From Ralstonia sp. ASV6 (lineage in GTDB: Bacteria > Pseudomonadota > Gammaproteobacteria > Burkholderiales > Burkholderiaceae): 45,533 nt of DNA. Each line of letters begins with the position of its first letter. Position 1 is the stretch's first letter. The stretch is taken from assembly GCF_016429285.1 (NCBI RefSeq), contig NZ_JAELUI010000032.1, positions 1 through 45,533 of the forward strand, in the 5' to 3' direction. A model generated the notes under the pieces. The model was not told where the DNA came from. It searched no databases and saw only the letters and a program-made list of their open reading frames with translations. Positions 1-7,745 of this stretch are shown here, one piece after another. The position numbers were made by a program, and so were the translations under genes.

Positions 1-679
1 GGTCCGCCAGTTCGCACGTGGCCGTATGGCGCGGGTCGACCACCACCACCTTCATCTCGGGCCGCGCCTCTTTGGCGCGCATGATGCGCTGGAACAGGAT
101 CGGGTGGCACCACGCGGTGTTGGAGCCGACCAGCACGATCAGGTCCGCCGCTTCCAGATCGTCGTAGCAGACGGGCACGAGATCTTCGCCAAACGCGCGC
201 TTGTGCCCCGCTACGGCCGACGACATGCACAGCCGCGAGTTGGTGTCGATGTTGGCTGTGCCGATAAAGCCCTTCATGAGCTTGTTGGCGACGTAGTAAT
301 CCTCGGTCAGCAACTGGCCGGACACGTACAGCGCAACAGCATCCGGGCCATGCTCGTCGACGATGCGGCGCAAGCCCTGCGCGACGGTATCGAGTGCGGT
401 GTCCCACGACACGCGGTGCAGCGGCGCAACGGGTGCGTCCGGATCATGCAAGCGCTCGCGTATGGCCGGATACAGCAGGCGGCCATCCAGGCTGATGGTT
501 TCGCCCAGCGCGGAGCCCTTTACGCATAGGCGCCCTGCGTTGGCCGGGTGCGTCGGGTCGCCTTGGATGCTGACGCTGCCGTCTGCTTGCGGGGTTGCCA
601 GCACGCCGCAGCCGACGCCACAGTATGGGCAGGTGGTGCGCACGGCGTCCGCTATTGGGTGAAGGGGGATGGTGGTCAT
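1..679 (-). CDS. nasA: Assimilatory nitrate reductase catalytic subunit, N-terminal part (cut by window edge)
   Basis: Reduces nitrate to nitrite in the cytoplasm using a [4Fe-4S] cluster and Mo-bis-MGD. Translation from the ATG at 679 begins MTTIPLHPIADAVRTTCPYC and gives 226 residues before the window ends. The cluster ligands are visible as C17-x2-C20-x3-C24-x27-C52, with C52 in GRLCVKG, and C151 in NSRLCMSS fits the molybdenum ligand of the NasA/NarB/NapA group. The remaining two thirds or more lies outside the window. It is the last visible gene of the minus-strand nitrate assimilation cluster, but a repeat-rich gap of about 355 bp separates it from the oxidoreductase gene, so it may have its own promoter. 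NapA/formate dehydrogenase relatives share the motifs; the assimilatory assignment rests on the nirBD context and the lack of a visible signal peptide. Confidence 0.93.
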   Translation of the reverse strand, partial: MTTIPLHPIADAVRTTCPYCGVGCGVLATPQADGSVSIQGDPTHPANAGRLCVKGSALGETISLDGRLLYPAIRERLHDPDAPVAPLHRVSWDTALDTVAQGLRRIVDEHGPDAVALYVSGQLLTEDYYVANKLMKGFIGTANIDTNSRLCMSSAVAGHKRAFGEDLVPVCYDDLEAADLIVLVGSNTAWCHPILFQRIMRAKEARPEMKVVVVDPRHTATCELAD

Positions 680-719
680 CGTCGTCTTTGTATTGCTTTG
701 CGTGGGTGGTGCATCCTTT

Positions 720-955
720 GTTTCATCCCCTGCCGGGGCGGGATTTGGTGGTCCATCCCCGGTTTCGTCCCCTGCCGGGGCCGACTCACTTTCTTTGGTC
801 TTGCCCAAAGAAAGTAAGCAAAGAAATGCGCGCCCGAGATGGCGACCCCCTCCTTGAATTTTTGTAAGCGGGCGGGGAAGGAGGCAAACTCGCTGCGCTC
901 AAACAAGCCTCCTTCCTTTTTCCGCCGGCTTACAAAAATTCAAGGCGCCATCTAG
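720..955. repeat. Ralstonia-type interspersed repeat with long inverted arms ('FERSEF' repeat)
   Basis: A non-coding stretch between the oxidoreductase gene and nasA. Two copies of a TCCCCTGCCGGGGC core lie at about 725-739 and 767-781. Next comes the dyad CTTTCTTTGG / CCAAAGAAAG around 789-814. Then there is a long stem: a perfect 17-bp inverted repeat 853-869 / 928-944, and inside it a 10-bp pair 876-885 / 907-916. The minus strand can be read as a spurious peptide starting MFERSEFASFP, a false ORF I associate with such repeats in Ralstonia and relatives. The stems could terminate or attenuate transcription into nasA. No gene is supported in 680-1034. Confidence 0.8.
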
Positions 956-1034
956 GGCCGGAAAGTCAAAGGCCAAACCATCTCCGTGCACGCGGTGTCG
1001 CCGAGTTGCGCTTTGGTCGAGTCGCCTTGGTTCA

Positions 1035-2267
1035 TCACGCGGCCTCTGCTTCGCAGAGTGCTCGGCCGAACAACAGGCGCTGGCGGATCGGCGTGATGGG
1101 CGTCTGGCGCTGGATCAGGTCGAAATACCACGGGCCGTCGGCCACGTCGCCGTACAGCACTGCGCCGACCACGCGGTCTTCCTTGAGCACGAGGCGCTTG
1201 TAGACGCCGCGGCGCGGGTCGCGCAGCACGATGTCTTCGGTACCCTCGCCGCCGATGAAGTCGCCGGCTGAGTAGAGGTCGACGCCCGTGACCTTGAGCT
1301 TGGTCGCCGTGGCCTGCTGGATGTAGCGGCGGTGGCCAGCACCAGCCAGATGCGCGGCACACACACGGGCCTGGTCCCAGATGGGGGCCACCAGGCCGAA
1401 GGTGGCGCTGCGGTGCTGCACACATTCGCCCACGGCGTAGATGCGCGGGTCGTAGGTCTGCAGCGTGTCGTCGACGACGATGGCGCGTTCGCAATGCAGG
1501 CCGGCGGCACGCGCGAGTTCAATGTTGGGACGTACGCCGGCCGTCATGACGACGAGGTCGGCGGGAATCTCGGAGCCATCTTTAAAACGAATGGCCGTCA
1601 CGCGATCTGTGCCGAGCAACTCAGCCGTGTGCGCGCCCAGTAGGAAGCGCAGGCCCTTGGCCTCCAGCGCCTTCTGCAGCAACTGCGCGGCGGGCTTGTC
1701 GAGCTGGCGCTCCATCAGCGTGTCCGGCAGGTGCACTACGGTCACGTCCATGCCCTGGCGCATCAGACCGTTGGCCGCCTCCAGCCCGAGCAGACCACCG
1801 CCGATGACCACCGCATGCCGATGGTTGCGCGCCGCCTCCAACATCGTCTCCACGTCCTGAATGTCGCGAAACGCGATCACGCCCGGCAGCATGTGACCCG
1901 GCACCGGCAGGATGAAGGGTCGCGAGCCGGTGGCGATCAACAGGCGGTCATAGCGCATCTCCACACCATCGCGCGAGCGCACCGTACGGCGCGGCCGGTC
2001 GATAGCGACCACCGGATCGCCCGCATGCAGCGTGATGTGGTGCTGCGCATACCACTCGCGCGTGTTAAGCATGATGTCGTCAACCTGCTTCTCGCCCGCC
2101 AGCACGGGGGATAGCAGGATGCGGTTGTAGTTACCGTGCGGCTCTTCGCCAAACACGGTGATGTCGTACTGGTCCGGCGCCAGCTTGAGCAGCTCTTCGA
2201 CCGTGCGCATGCCGGCCATGCCGTTGCCGATGACGATGAGCTTGGGGCGCACAGACTCGGTGTTCAT
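1035..2267 (-). CDS. FAD/NAD(P)-dependent oxidoreductase, probable electron-transfer subunit for NasA (NasB-like)
   Basis: A 410-residue flavoprotein of the pyridine-nucleotide disulfide oxidoreductase class. It has an N-terminal FAD-binding motif (VIGNGMAGM, near residue 10), a second Rossmann motif for NAD(P)H (VIGGGLLGLEAANG, about residues 155-168) and the distal FAD contact IYAVGECVQHRS. It resembles the N-terminal half of NirB but lacks the BFD [2Fe-2S] and siroheme regions. Placed between nirD and nasA, it most likely passes electrons from NAD(P)H to nitrate reductase, as NasB/NasC proteins do. The start at 2267 was preferred because its ATG overlaps the nirD stop codon (ATGA), implying translational coupling; an upstream in-frame ATG at 2279 is possible. 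The function is inferred from family and context. Confidence 0.9.
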   Translation of the reverse strand: MNTESVRPKLIVIGNGMAGMRTVEELLKLAPDQYDITVFGEEPHGNYNRILLSPVLAGEKQVDDIMLNTREWYAQHHITLHAGDPVVAIDRPRRTVRSRDGVEMRYDRLLIATGSRPFILPVPGHMLPGVIAFRDIQDVETMLEAARNHRHAVVIGGGLLGLEAANGLMRQGMDVTVVHLPDTLMERQLDKPAAQLLQKALEAKGLRFLLGAHTAELLGTDRVTAIRFKDGSEIPADLVVMTAGVRPNIELARAAGLHCERAIVVDDTLQTYDPRIYAVGECVQHRSATFGLVAPIWDQARVCAAHLAGAGHRRYIQQATATKLKVTGVDLYSAGDFIGGEGTEDIVLRDPRRGVYKRLVLKEDRVVGAVLYGDVADGPWYFDLIQRQTPITPIRQRLLFGRALCEAEAA

Positions 2268-2602
2268 ACCAACACCCATACCTTGCCGCCTTCGACCTTT
2301 GCGGCATACGCATGCACCGAGTTGGCCGGCGCCTCAAGGCACTCGCCTGTCGCCAGATCGAAGTGCTGCTTATAGATGGGCGAAGCCACAACGATGCGAT
2401 CGCCCAGACTGCCGACCAGCCCACGTGAGAGCACGGCCGCATCGGAGTTCGGATCGTAGTTGCCGATGGCGTAGACACGCTGCGGTGTGTCGCCCCCGAC
2501 ATGAAACACAGCGACTTGCTCATCGCCCACCAGCGCGCACACGCCGGTGTTCGGGACAATATCGTCCAGGGCGCAGATGGGGGTCCAGCGGTTGGCTTGC
2601 AT
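2264..2602 (-). CDS. nirD: Nitrite reductase (NADH) small subunit
   Basis: A 112-residue Rieske-fold subunit that partners NirB in cytoplasmic nitrite reduction to ammonium. The sequence starts MQANRWTPICALDDIVPNTG and contains the typical DRIVVASPIYKQHFDLATG segment; as usual in NirD, the Rieske Cys/His cluster ligands are absent. The start at 2602 is chosen because AAGGA lies about 7 nt upstream, between the nirB stop and this ATG; an in-frame ATG eight codons earlier would lie on that ribosome-binding site. It ends 4 bp inside the next gene (ATGA overlap) and begins 24 bp after nirB, so the three genes form one operon. Confidence 0.95.
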   Translation of the reverse strand: MQANRWTPICALDDIVPNTGVCALVGDEQVAVFHVGGDTPQRVYAIGNYDPNSDAAVLSRGLVGSLGDRIVVASPIYKQHFDLATGECLEAPANSVHAYAAKVEGGKVWVLV

Positions 2603-2626
2603 GGCGATTTCCTTGTCCTCAGGCAC

Positions 2627-5182
2627 TCAGGCAGCTTCAGCAACAACAGGAATGCGCACGGGGCGCGTCTTGCTGCGCTCTTCCAGCGTGGCGGGGCGAA
2701 CCTGGCCGCGCTCTTCAACGAAGACGACGTTCGCATCGTTCGCGTCGCTGTTGACGAAGTGGCGGAAGCGCTTGCGCACGTCCGGGTTCGTCACGGCGGT
2801 CTTCCATTCGTCTTGGTAAGTGTCGACCACGTGCTGCATCTCGGCTTCCAGTTCAGCCGCGATACCCAGCTTGTCGCTGATAACCACGTCCTTCAGATAG
2901 TCCAGTCCGCCTTCCAGGTTGTCGCGCCACGTGCTGGTACGTTGCAGGCGGTCTGCCGTGCGCACGTAGAACATCAGGAAGCGGTCGACGTATTTGATGA
3001 GCGTGTCTTGGTCGAGGTCCGCCGCCAGCAGTTCGGCATGCCGGGGCTTCATGCCGCCGTTGCCGCACACGTAAAGGTTCCAGCCCTTTTCGGTGGCGAT
3101 GATGCCGACGTCCTTGCCCTGTGCTTCAGCGCACTCACGCGTGCAGCCCGACACGCCAAACTTCAGCTTGTGTGGTGAACGCAGGCCCTTGTAGCGGTTC
3201 TCCAGCGCCACCGCAAAACCCACTGAATCGCCCACGCCATAGCGGCACCATGCGGAGCCCACGCACGACTTCACCGTACGCAGCGATTTGCCATACGCGT
3301 GGCCCGATTCAAAGCCGGCTGCGATCAGTTCTTCCCAGATCAGCGGCAGTTGTTCGAGGCGCGCGCCGAACAGGTCCACGCGCTGGCCGCCGGTGATCTT
3401 GGTGTACAGGCCGTACTTCTTGGCGACCTGGCCCACGGCGATCAGCCCATCGGCCGTCACCTCACCGCCCGGCATGCGCGGCACCACGGAGTACGTACCG
3501 TCCTTCTGGATGTTGGCAAGAAAATAGTCGTTGGAATCCTGCAGGCTGGCGTGCTCTTTCTTGAGCACAAACTCGTTCCAGCACGAAGCCAGGATGCTCG
3601 CCGCTGCGGGCTTGCAAATATCGCAGCCCATGCCCTGGCCGTGCGCTTTGAGCAGCGCCTCGAACGATTGGATGCGGCCCACGCGCACCAAGTGATACAG
3701 CTCCTGGCGCGAATACGGGAAGTGCTCGCAGATGTGGTTGTTGACGGCCAGGCCTTGCTTCTTCATCTCGGCCTTCATCACCTGCGTCATCAGCGGCACG
3801 CAACCGCCGCATGAGGTGCCGGCCTTCGTCGCATCCTTGAGCGTGCCCACGGTGGTGGCGCCGCTGCACACGGCCTGACACAGCGCGCCCTTCGACACGT
3901 CGTTGCACGAGCAGATCTGCGCGCTGTCAGGCAGCGCATCCACGCCCAAGCCTGGGCGAGTGTGGCCATCAGCCTGCGGCAAAATCAGGAATTCCGGCGC
4001 CTCCGGCAACTCGATGCGGTTGAGCATCATCTGCAGCAGCGTGCCGTATTCGGCTGCGTCGCCCACCAGCACGCCGCCCAGCAGGTACTTGCCGTCTTCC
4101 GACACCACCAGCTTCTTGTAGATCTGCTTGCGCTCATCGGTGAACTGCACGCTGCGGCTACCCGGCGTCGAGCCTTGCGCGTCGCCCAGGCTGGCCACGT
4201 CCACCCCCATCAGCTTGAGCTTGGTGCTCATGTCGGCGCCGGTGAAGGTGGTTTCTCCATCAGCGGCCAGAATTCGCTTGGCAGTGATGCGCGCCATCTC
4301 GTAACCCGGTGCCACAAGGCCGTAGACCTTGCCGCCCCACAGTGCGCATTCGCCAATGGCGTACACATCCGGCGCGGAGGTACGGCATTCGGAGTCGATC
4401 ACGATACCGCCGCGCTCGCCCACTTCCAGGCCGCAGGCGCGTGCGAGTTCGTCACGCGGGCGGATGCCGGCGGAGAAGACAACCATGTCGGCATCCAAGT
4501 GCGTGCCGTCGGCAAAGCTCAGGCGGTGCGTACCGTCTTCACCGTCAACAATCTCCACTGTGCTCTTCTGCGTGTGGACGGTCACGCCCAGGTCTTCGAT
4601 CTTCCGGCGCAGCATGCGACCGCCGCCATCGTCCACCTGCATCGCCATCAGGCGGCCGGCAAATTCCACCACGTGCGTCTGCAGGTGCATGTCGCGCAGG
4701 GCCTTGGCGCATTCCAGGCCCAGCAGGCCACCGCCAATCACCACACCGGTCTTGGCGCGCTGGCCGCACTCGGCCATTGCCTCCAGGTCTTCGATGGTGC
4801 GGTAGACGAAGCAATCCTTGCGGTCCTTGCCCGGCACTGGCGGCACGAACGGTGAGGAGCCCGAGGCAATCACCAGCTTGTCGTACGGCAGCACCTCGCC
4901 GGTAGAGGTTGTCACTGTTTTGGCCGTGGTGTCGATGGCGGTAGCGCGCACATTCAGCTTGAGCACCACGTCGTCGCGGTCAAAGAAGCCGGGGGCCACC
5001 AGCGAGAGGTCTTCCGCCGTTTTGCCGGCAAAGAATTCCGACAGGTGCACACGGTCGTACGCGGGGCGCGGCTCTTCGCACAGCACCGTCACGTGCAAGT
5101 GATGGCCGGGGGCATGCAGCAGGCTTTCCAGAAACTTGTGGCCTACCATCCCGTGGCCGATGACGACGATCTTCATGGTCAT
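2627..5182 (-). CDS. nirB: Nitrite reductase (NAD(P)H) large subunit
   Basis: An 851-residue siroheme enzyme that reduces nitrite to ammonium with NirD. Domains in order: FAD motif GHGMVG (9-14), NAD(P)H motif VIGGGLLG (148-155), BFD-type [2Fe-2S] region with cysteines at 424, 426, 458 and 461, then the nitrite/sulfite reductase core with C640-x5-C646 and C680-x3-C684 for the [4Fe-4S]/siroheme centre. The open frame continues 120 codons further upstream, but that part is antisense to the transporter gene and reads as low-complexity Arg/Ala/Trp sequence. The ATG at 5182 is preceded by AAGGAG, which overlaps the TAA stop of the transporter. The length matches the family. The role is nitrate assimilation, given the nasA and narK-type neighbours. 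Confidence 0.97.
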   Translation of the reverse strand: MTMKIVVIGHGMVGHKFLESLLHAPGHHLHVTVLCEEPRPAYDRVHLSEFFAGKTAEDLSLVAPGFFDRDDVVLKLNVRATAIDTTAKTVTTSTGEVLPYDKLVIASGSSPFVPPVPGKDRKDCFVYRTIEDLEAMAECGQRAKTGVVIGGGLLGLECAKALRDMHLQTHVVEFAGRLMAMQVDDGGGRMLRRKIEDLGVTVHTQKSTVEIVDGEDGTHRLSFADGTHLDADMVVFSAGIRPRDELARACGLEVGERGGIVIDSECRTSAPDVYAIGECALWGGKVYGLVAPGYEMARITAKRILAADGETTFTGADMSTKLKLMGVDVASLGDAQGSTPGSRSVQFTDERKQIYKKLVVSEDGKYLLGGVLVGDAAEYGTLLQMMLNRIELPEAPEFLILPQADGHTRPGLGVDALPDSAQICSCNDVSKGALCQAVCSGATTVGTLKDATKAGTSCGGCVPLMTQVMKAEMKKQGLAVNNHICEHFPYSRQELYHLVRVGRIQSFEALLKAHGQGMGCDICKPAAASILASCWNEFVLKKEHASLQDSNDYFLANIQKDGTYSVVPRMPGGEVTADGLIAVGQVAKKYGLYTKITGGQRVDLFGARLEQLPLIWEELIAAGFESGHAYGKSLRTVKSCVGSAWCRYGVGDSVGFAVALENRYKGLRSPHKLKFGVSGCTRECAEAQGKDVGIIATEKGWNLYVCGNGGMKPRHAELLAADLDQDTLIKYVDRFLMFYVRTADRLQRTSTWRDNLEGGLDYLKDVVISDKLGIAAELEAEMQHVVDTYQDEWKTAVTNPDVRKRFRHFVNSDANDANVVFVEERGQVRPATLEERSKTRPVRIPVVAEAA

Positions 5183-5195
5183 GGCGCTGTTCTCC

Positions 5196-6518
5196 TTAGG
5201 CATTGCCGGCCGCTGCCAGCGTGTTGTCGTACAGCGCCTGTTCACGCGCCTTGTGTTCTGCCGAGAAGCGCACCGCGATCGCGCAGACGGCGGAGGTCGC
5301 CACCAGCACGCCCAGGATGGACAACGTGGCCTGCGTATCGCCCATGCCCTTGAGCAGGAAGCCCGCCGCCACCGCGCCGGCGTTGCCGCCCGCGCCGATG
5401 ATGCCGGCCACGCCACCCAGCGCGCGGCGATCAATGAACGGCACCAGCGCATACGTCGCGCCGCACGCCATGTGGGTGAACAGGCCAAAGCCGAGCATGG
5501 CCAGCACCGCCACCGTGGCACTGCCGGCGTGGGCAAAACCAAACAGGCCCAGGCCCTCGCCCACCATCAGCAGGCACAGCAGTTGGGTGCGGGCATCGAG
5601 ACCTCGCTTGGCCGCCACGCGGTCCGACACGATGCCGCCCAGTGCACGGGCAAACAGCGCCAGCAGGCCGAAGCTCGCCGCGGCCATGCCGGCAGCCGAG
5701 AGCGACAGCCCAAAACGATCAACATAGAAAGTCGCCGCGATGTTATGGATGAAGATCTCCACGCCAAAGCACGCGCCGTAGGTGATGAACAGCAACCACA
5801 CGCGGTAGTTGCCGGCTGCCGTGACGAAGCTGCCCCAGCCGCCTTTCTTGCCACCGTCGATGGTCTTACCGGCGGCGCGCAGCTCATCGAAGTTGCCTTC
5901 TGGGCAATCCTGCGTGTACCGCCAGTACAGCGCCGCGACGATCAGCATGGCCACACCCGGCACCACCATGGCGAGGCGCCAGCCCAGGCTTTGCGTCACG
6001 CCCATCATCACGATGGCGGTCAGCAGCAGCGGCATCGTGCCCTGCGCCACGCCGCCGCCCGCATTGCCCCAACCAGCCGCCGCCGCGTTGGCGGTACCCA
6101 CCACATTGGGCGCGAACATGACCGAGGTGTGGTACTGCGTGATGACGAAGCTCGCGCCAATCGCACCAATCGCCAGGCGGAAGAACAGGAACGCCTCGTA
6201 GCTCTGCGCCGTTGCCACACCCAGCACAGGGACGGCCCCCAGCACCAGCAGCCCGGTATAGGTTTTGCGCGGGCCGAAGCGGTCGCACAAGGGGCCGACA
6301 ATCAGCCGCACAAGAATCGTCACCGCCACCGCTGCAATGTTGATGTTCGCGATCTGCCCGGGGGTGAGATGAAACTCGCCCTTGAGCACCGGCATAAGGG
6401 GCGCGCAGGCAAACCACGCATAGAAGCACACGAAGAACGCGAGCCACGTCAGATGAAAGGCGCGCATCTGCGGCGTGCGCAGGCTGAACAGATCGATTCG
6501 GGTGGCTTTGCCGGTCAT
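5196..6518 (-). CDS. narK: NarK/NasA-family nitrate/nitrite transporter (MFS)
   Basis: A 440-residue inner-membrane major-facilitator protein with about 12 hydrophobic segments. The two glycine-rich nitrate signatures of the NNP family are visible (AAGWGNAGGGVAQ near the middle and GIIGAGGNAGAVAAGF near the C-terminus), as are arginines in TILVRLIVGPLCDRFG and LFARALGGIVSDR, which fit the substrate-binding arginines. It imports nitrate for the NasA/NirBD enzymes and is the first gene of the operon. The ATG at 6518 (MTGKATRIDLFS) is favoured over an ATG at 6569 because the latter lies inside the leader terminator hairpin. Only 13 bp separate its stop from nirB, and the nirB ribosome-binding site overlaps its stop codon. 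Confidence 0.94.
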   Translation of the reverse strand: MTGKATRIDLFSLRTPQMRAFHLTWLAFFVCFYAWFACAPLMPVLKGEFHLTPGQIANINIAAVAVTILVRLIVGPLCDRFGPRKTYTGLLVLGAVPVLGVATAQSYEAFLFFRLAIGAIGASFVITQYHTSVMFAPNVVGTANAAAAGWGNAGGGVAQGTMPLLLTAIVMMGVTQSLGWRLAMVVPGVAMLIVAALYWRYTQDCPEGNFDELRAAGKTIDGGKKGGWGSFVTAAGNYRVWLLFITYGACFGVEIFIHNIAATFYVDRFGLSLSAAGMAAASFGLLALFARALGGIVSDRVAAKRGLDARTQLLCLLMVGEGLGLFGFAHAGSATVAVLAMLGFGLFTHMACGATYALVPFIDRRALGGVAGIIGAGGNAGAVAAGFLLKGMGDTQATLSILGVLVATSAVCAIAVRFSAEHKAREQALYDNTLAAAGNA

Positions 6519-6534
6519 GTCGAATCCCGCTTCC

Positions 6535-6589
6535 GAAAAAAAGAAAGGCGCCCGAGAACCGGGCTGCACTTGCCAGGTTCTGGGACGCC
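6535..6589 (-). terminator. Intrinsic terminator in the leader of the nitrate assimilation operon (candidate attenuator)
   Basis: On the minus strand a 14-position stem (13 pairs counting one G-T wobble, one mismatch) joins 6576-6589 with 6547-6560 across a 15-nt loop, and is followed by the U-rich run TTTCTTTTTTTC. It lies 17 nt upstream of the transporter start codon and downstream of the sigma-54 type promoter. It would therefore stop transcription before the genes unless relieved. A second hairpin of 7 bp sits upstream at 6601-6619. This layout matches the known nasF-type leaders relieved by NasR/NasT ANTAR antiterminators; no such regulator is encoded in the window. Confidence 0.75.
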
Positions 6590-6665
6590 GTTGTCCAAAT
6601 GGCCCTGAGCACCAGAGCCTTCACCACGAAGAGCGCGAATCGCCATTGACCCGCGCAACGGTGCT

Positions 6666-6683
6666 ATGCAACAGGTGTGCCAG
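6666..6683 (-). promoter_or_regulatory. Sigma-54 (RpoN) -24/-12 promoter of the nitrate assimilation operon
   Basis: The minus strand reads CTGGCACACCTGTTGCAT. It matches the consensus TGGCAC-N5-TTGC exactly, with GG and GC elements at the correct spacing. The expected start of transcription is near 6656, giving a leader of about 138 nt before the transporter ATG at 6518. Two NtrC-like sites lie upstream. Sigma-54 promoters with NtrC control are well known for assimilatory nitrate genes. Confidence 0.85.
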
Positions 6684-6723
6684 CACCTAGAACCCTTGAT
6701 CTGTAGAGGTTTACCGCGAGTGT

Positions 6724-6738
6724 GCACGGCCGCCGTGC
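6724..6738. promoter_or_regulatory. NtrC-like binding site (proximal)
   Basis: The perfect palindrome GCACGGCCGCCGTGC fits the GCAC-N7-GTGC core of NtrC sites. Its centre is about 75 bp upstream of the predicted sigma-54 start site, a usual enhancer distance. It could also be chance in GC-rich DNA; the second site of the same form and the exact sigma-54 promoter support it. Confidence 0.6.
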
Positions 6739-6759
6739 CTCGCACGCGGGCAGCGGGAA

Positions 6760-6774
6760 GCACGGTTTCGGTGC
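6760..6774. promoter_or_regulatory. NtrC-like binding site (distal)
   Basis: GCACGGTTTCGGTGC has the GCAC-N7-GTGC arrangement of NtrC sites, including the GGTGC right half. Its centre is 36 bp from the proximal site and about 111 bp upstream of the predicted start site. Paired sites of this kind allow cooperative NtrC binding. Confidence 0.6.
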
Positions 6775-6885
6775 GTAAGCGATTCCTTATGGTGCGACAC
6801 AACAAACGCGGCGCGCGTCAATGGAAGACGATCGACGCACCACGCGTGAGCGCCAAAAGAACGCTGAGGTAGATACGGAAGGGGG

Positions 6886-7176
6886 TCAGTACCCGTGCGT
6901 AACGAGCGACAGCACCGACAGATCCGGATGCGTGCCGTCGACAATGCTGCGCGCGACGTGCACAGCCTCCTCCATCGCAGCTTCCGGGCTGCGGAAGCTG
7001 TCGTCGCCATCGGCTTGGAAAGGCACCACGTGGCCGGGCTGCGCAGGGTTGGCGCCGGGGTGGCAGACGTAACCGGTATAGGTGTATCGGGTGTTGTCGG
7101 CCCGGATTGGGCTGGGCGACACGTGAATCTCGAACCCTTCGTAGAGTTCTTGCGGCGGAGATAGCTGGTCAGACAT
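6886..7176 (-). CDS. Small conserved-type hypothetical protein (96 aa)
   Basis: A 96-residue soluble, acidic protein starting MSDQLSPPQELYEGFEIHVS. It reads as a compact alpha/beta domain: an aromatic beta-rich first half (EIHVSPSP, TYTGYVCHP) followed by a helix (SPEAAMEEAVHVARSIVDG). No signal peptide or membrane segment is seen. Its style resembles short proteins of unknown function that I associate with Burkholderia and Ralstonia, possibly of the DUF6566 type, but I cannot assign it firmly. It is monocistronic and lies upstream of the nitrate operon control region in the same orientation. The ribosome-binding site is weak. Confidence 0.8.
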   Translation of the reverse strand: MSDQLSPPQELYEGFEIHVSPSPIRADNTRYTYTGYVCHPGANPAQPGHVVPFQADGDDSFRSPEAAMEEAVHVARSIVDGTHPDLSVLSLVTHGY

Positions 7177-7346
7177 GGTGGTCTCGCTTGGTTAGCGTGT
7201 GCCTGCCGCGCCTGCGCTTGTGGCGCGGCTTGGCTGTCTTGTACAACCAGTCTAGGTGATGCGGAGCGTTGTGGAATTCGGCGGTTTTTGGGGTATTGGG
7301 GCACAACGGCCAGGCCCCGCCGGGGGCCTTGGCCGCACCCCTATCG

Positions 7347-7601
7347 CTACGCGCGTTTGATGAGCCGGAGGATGAACAGCAGGATCACCGCACCAATCAC
7401 CGCCGTGATGATCGAGCCGATCCACCCGCCGCCCATCGAGATGCCGAGCACACCTGCCAGCCATCCACCGATGAATGCACCAACAATGCCGACCACGATG
7501 TCGACGAAGATGCCAAAGCCGCCACCCTTGACCAGCAGACCGGCCAGCCAGCCAGCCACTGCGCCAATGATCAACCAGGCAATCAAACCGTGTGAGGCCA
7601 T
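7347..7601 (-). CDS. GlsB/YeaQ/YmgE family stress-response membrane protein
   Basis: An 84-residue, very glycine-rich inner-membrane protein with three hydrophobic segments. It contains the repeated family pattern IIGAVAGWLAGLLVKGGGFG, VDIVVGIVGAFIGGWLAG and a C-terminal ITAVIGAVILLFILRLIKR. GGAG lies about 8 nt before the ATG at 7601. Members are small transglycosylase-associated-type proteins linked to envelope or general stress; the exact activity is unknown. It is monocistronic. An imperfect GC-rich hairpin at 7307-7335 follows its stop codon but lacks a clear U-run. Confidence 0.93.
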   Translation of the reverse strand: MASHGLIAWLIIGAVAGWLAGLLVKGGGFGIFVDIVVGIVGAFIGGWLAGVLGISMGGGWIGSIITAVIGAVILLFILRLIKRA

Positions 7602-7745
7602 GTTTCCGCTCCAGAGAATGTGCGTTGTGAGGGACGTTGCTGCATAGGCATAGTAGGCGAAGACAGCGCAATCGCCATGTGGCGACTACGCTGTTTTTGC
7701 AATTACCGAGTGCATGCAACGGCTCACGCGCAAACGCAAAGTGAC

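Noticed and set aside
676-906. Minus-strand ORF beginning MFERSEFASFP
   Set aside because: It lies wholly in the interspersed repeat and overlaps the nasA start; this peptide is a recurrent false ORF of such repeats.
5183-5542. N-terminal extension of the nirB frame by 120 codons
   Set aside because: The extension is antisense to the transporter gene and reads as Arg/Ala/Trp-rich sequence; AAGGAG before 5182 gives the real start.
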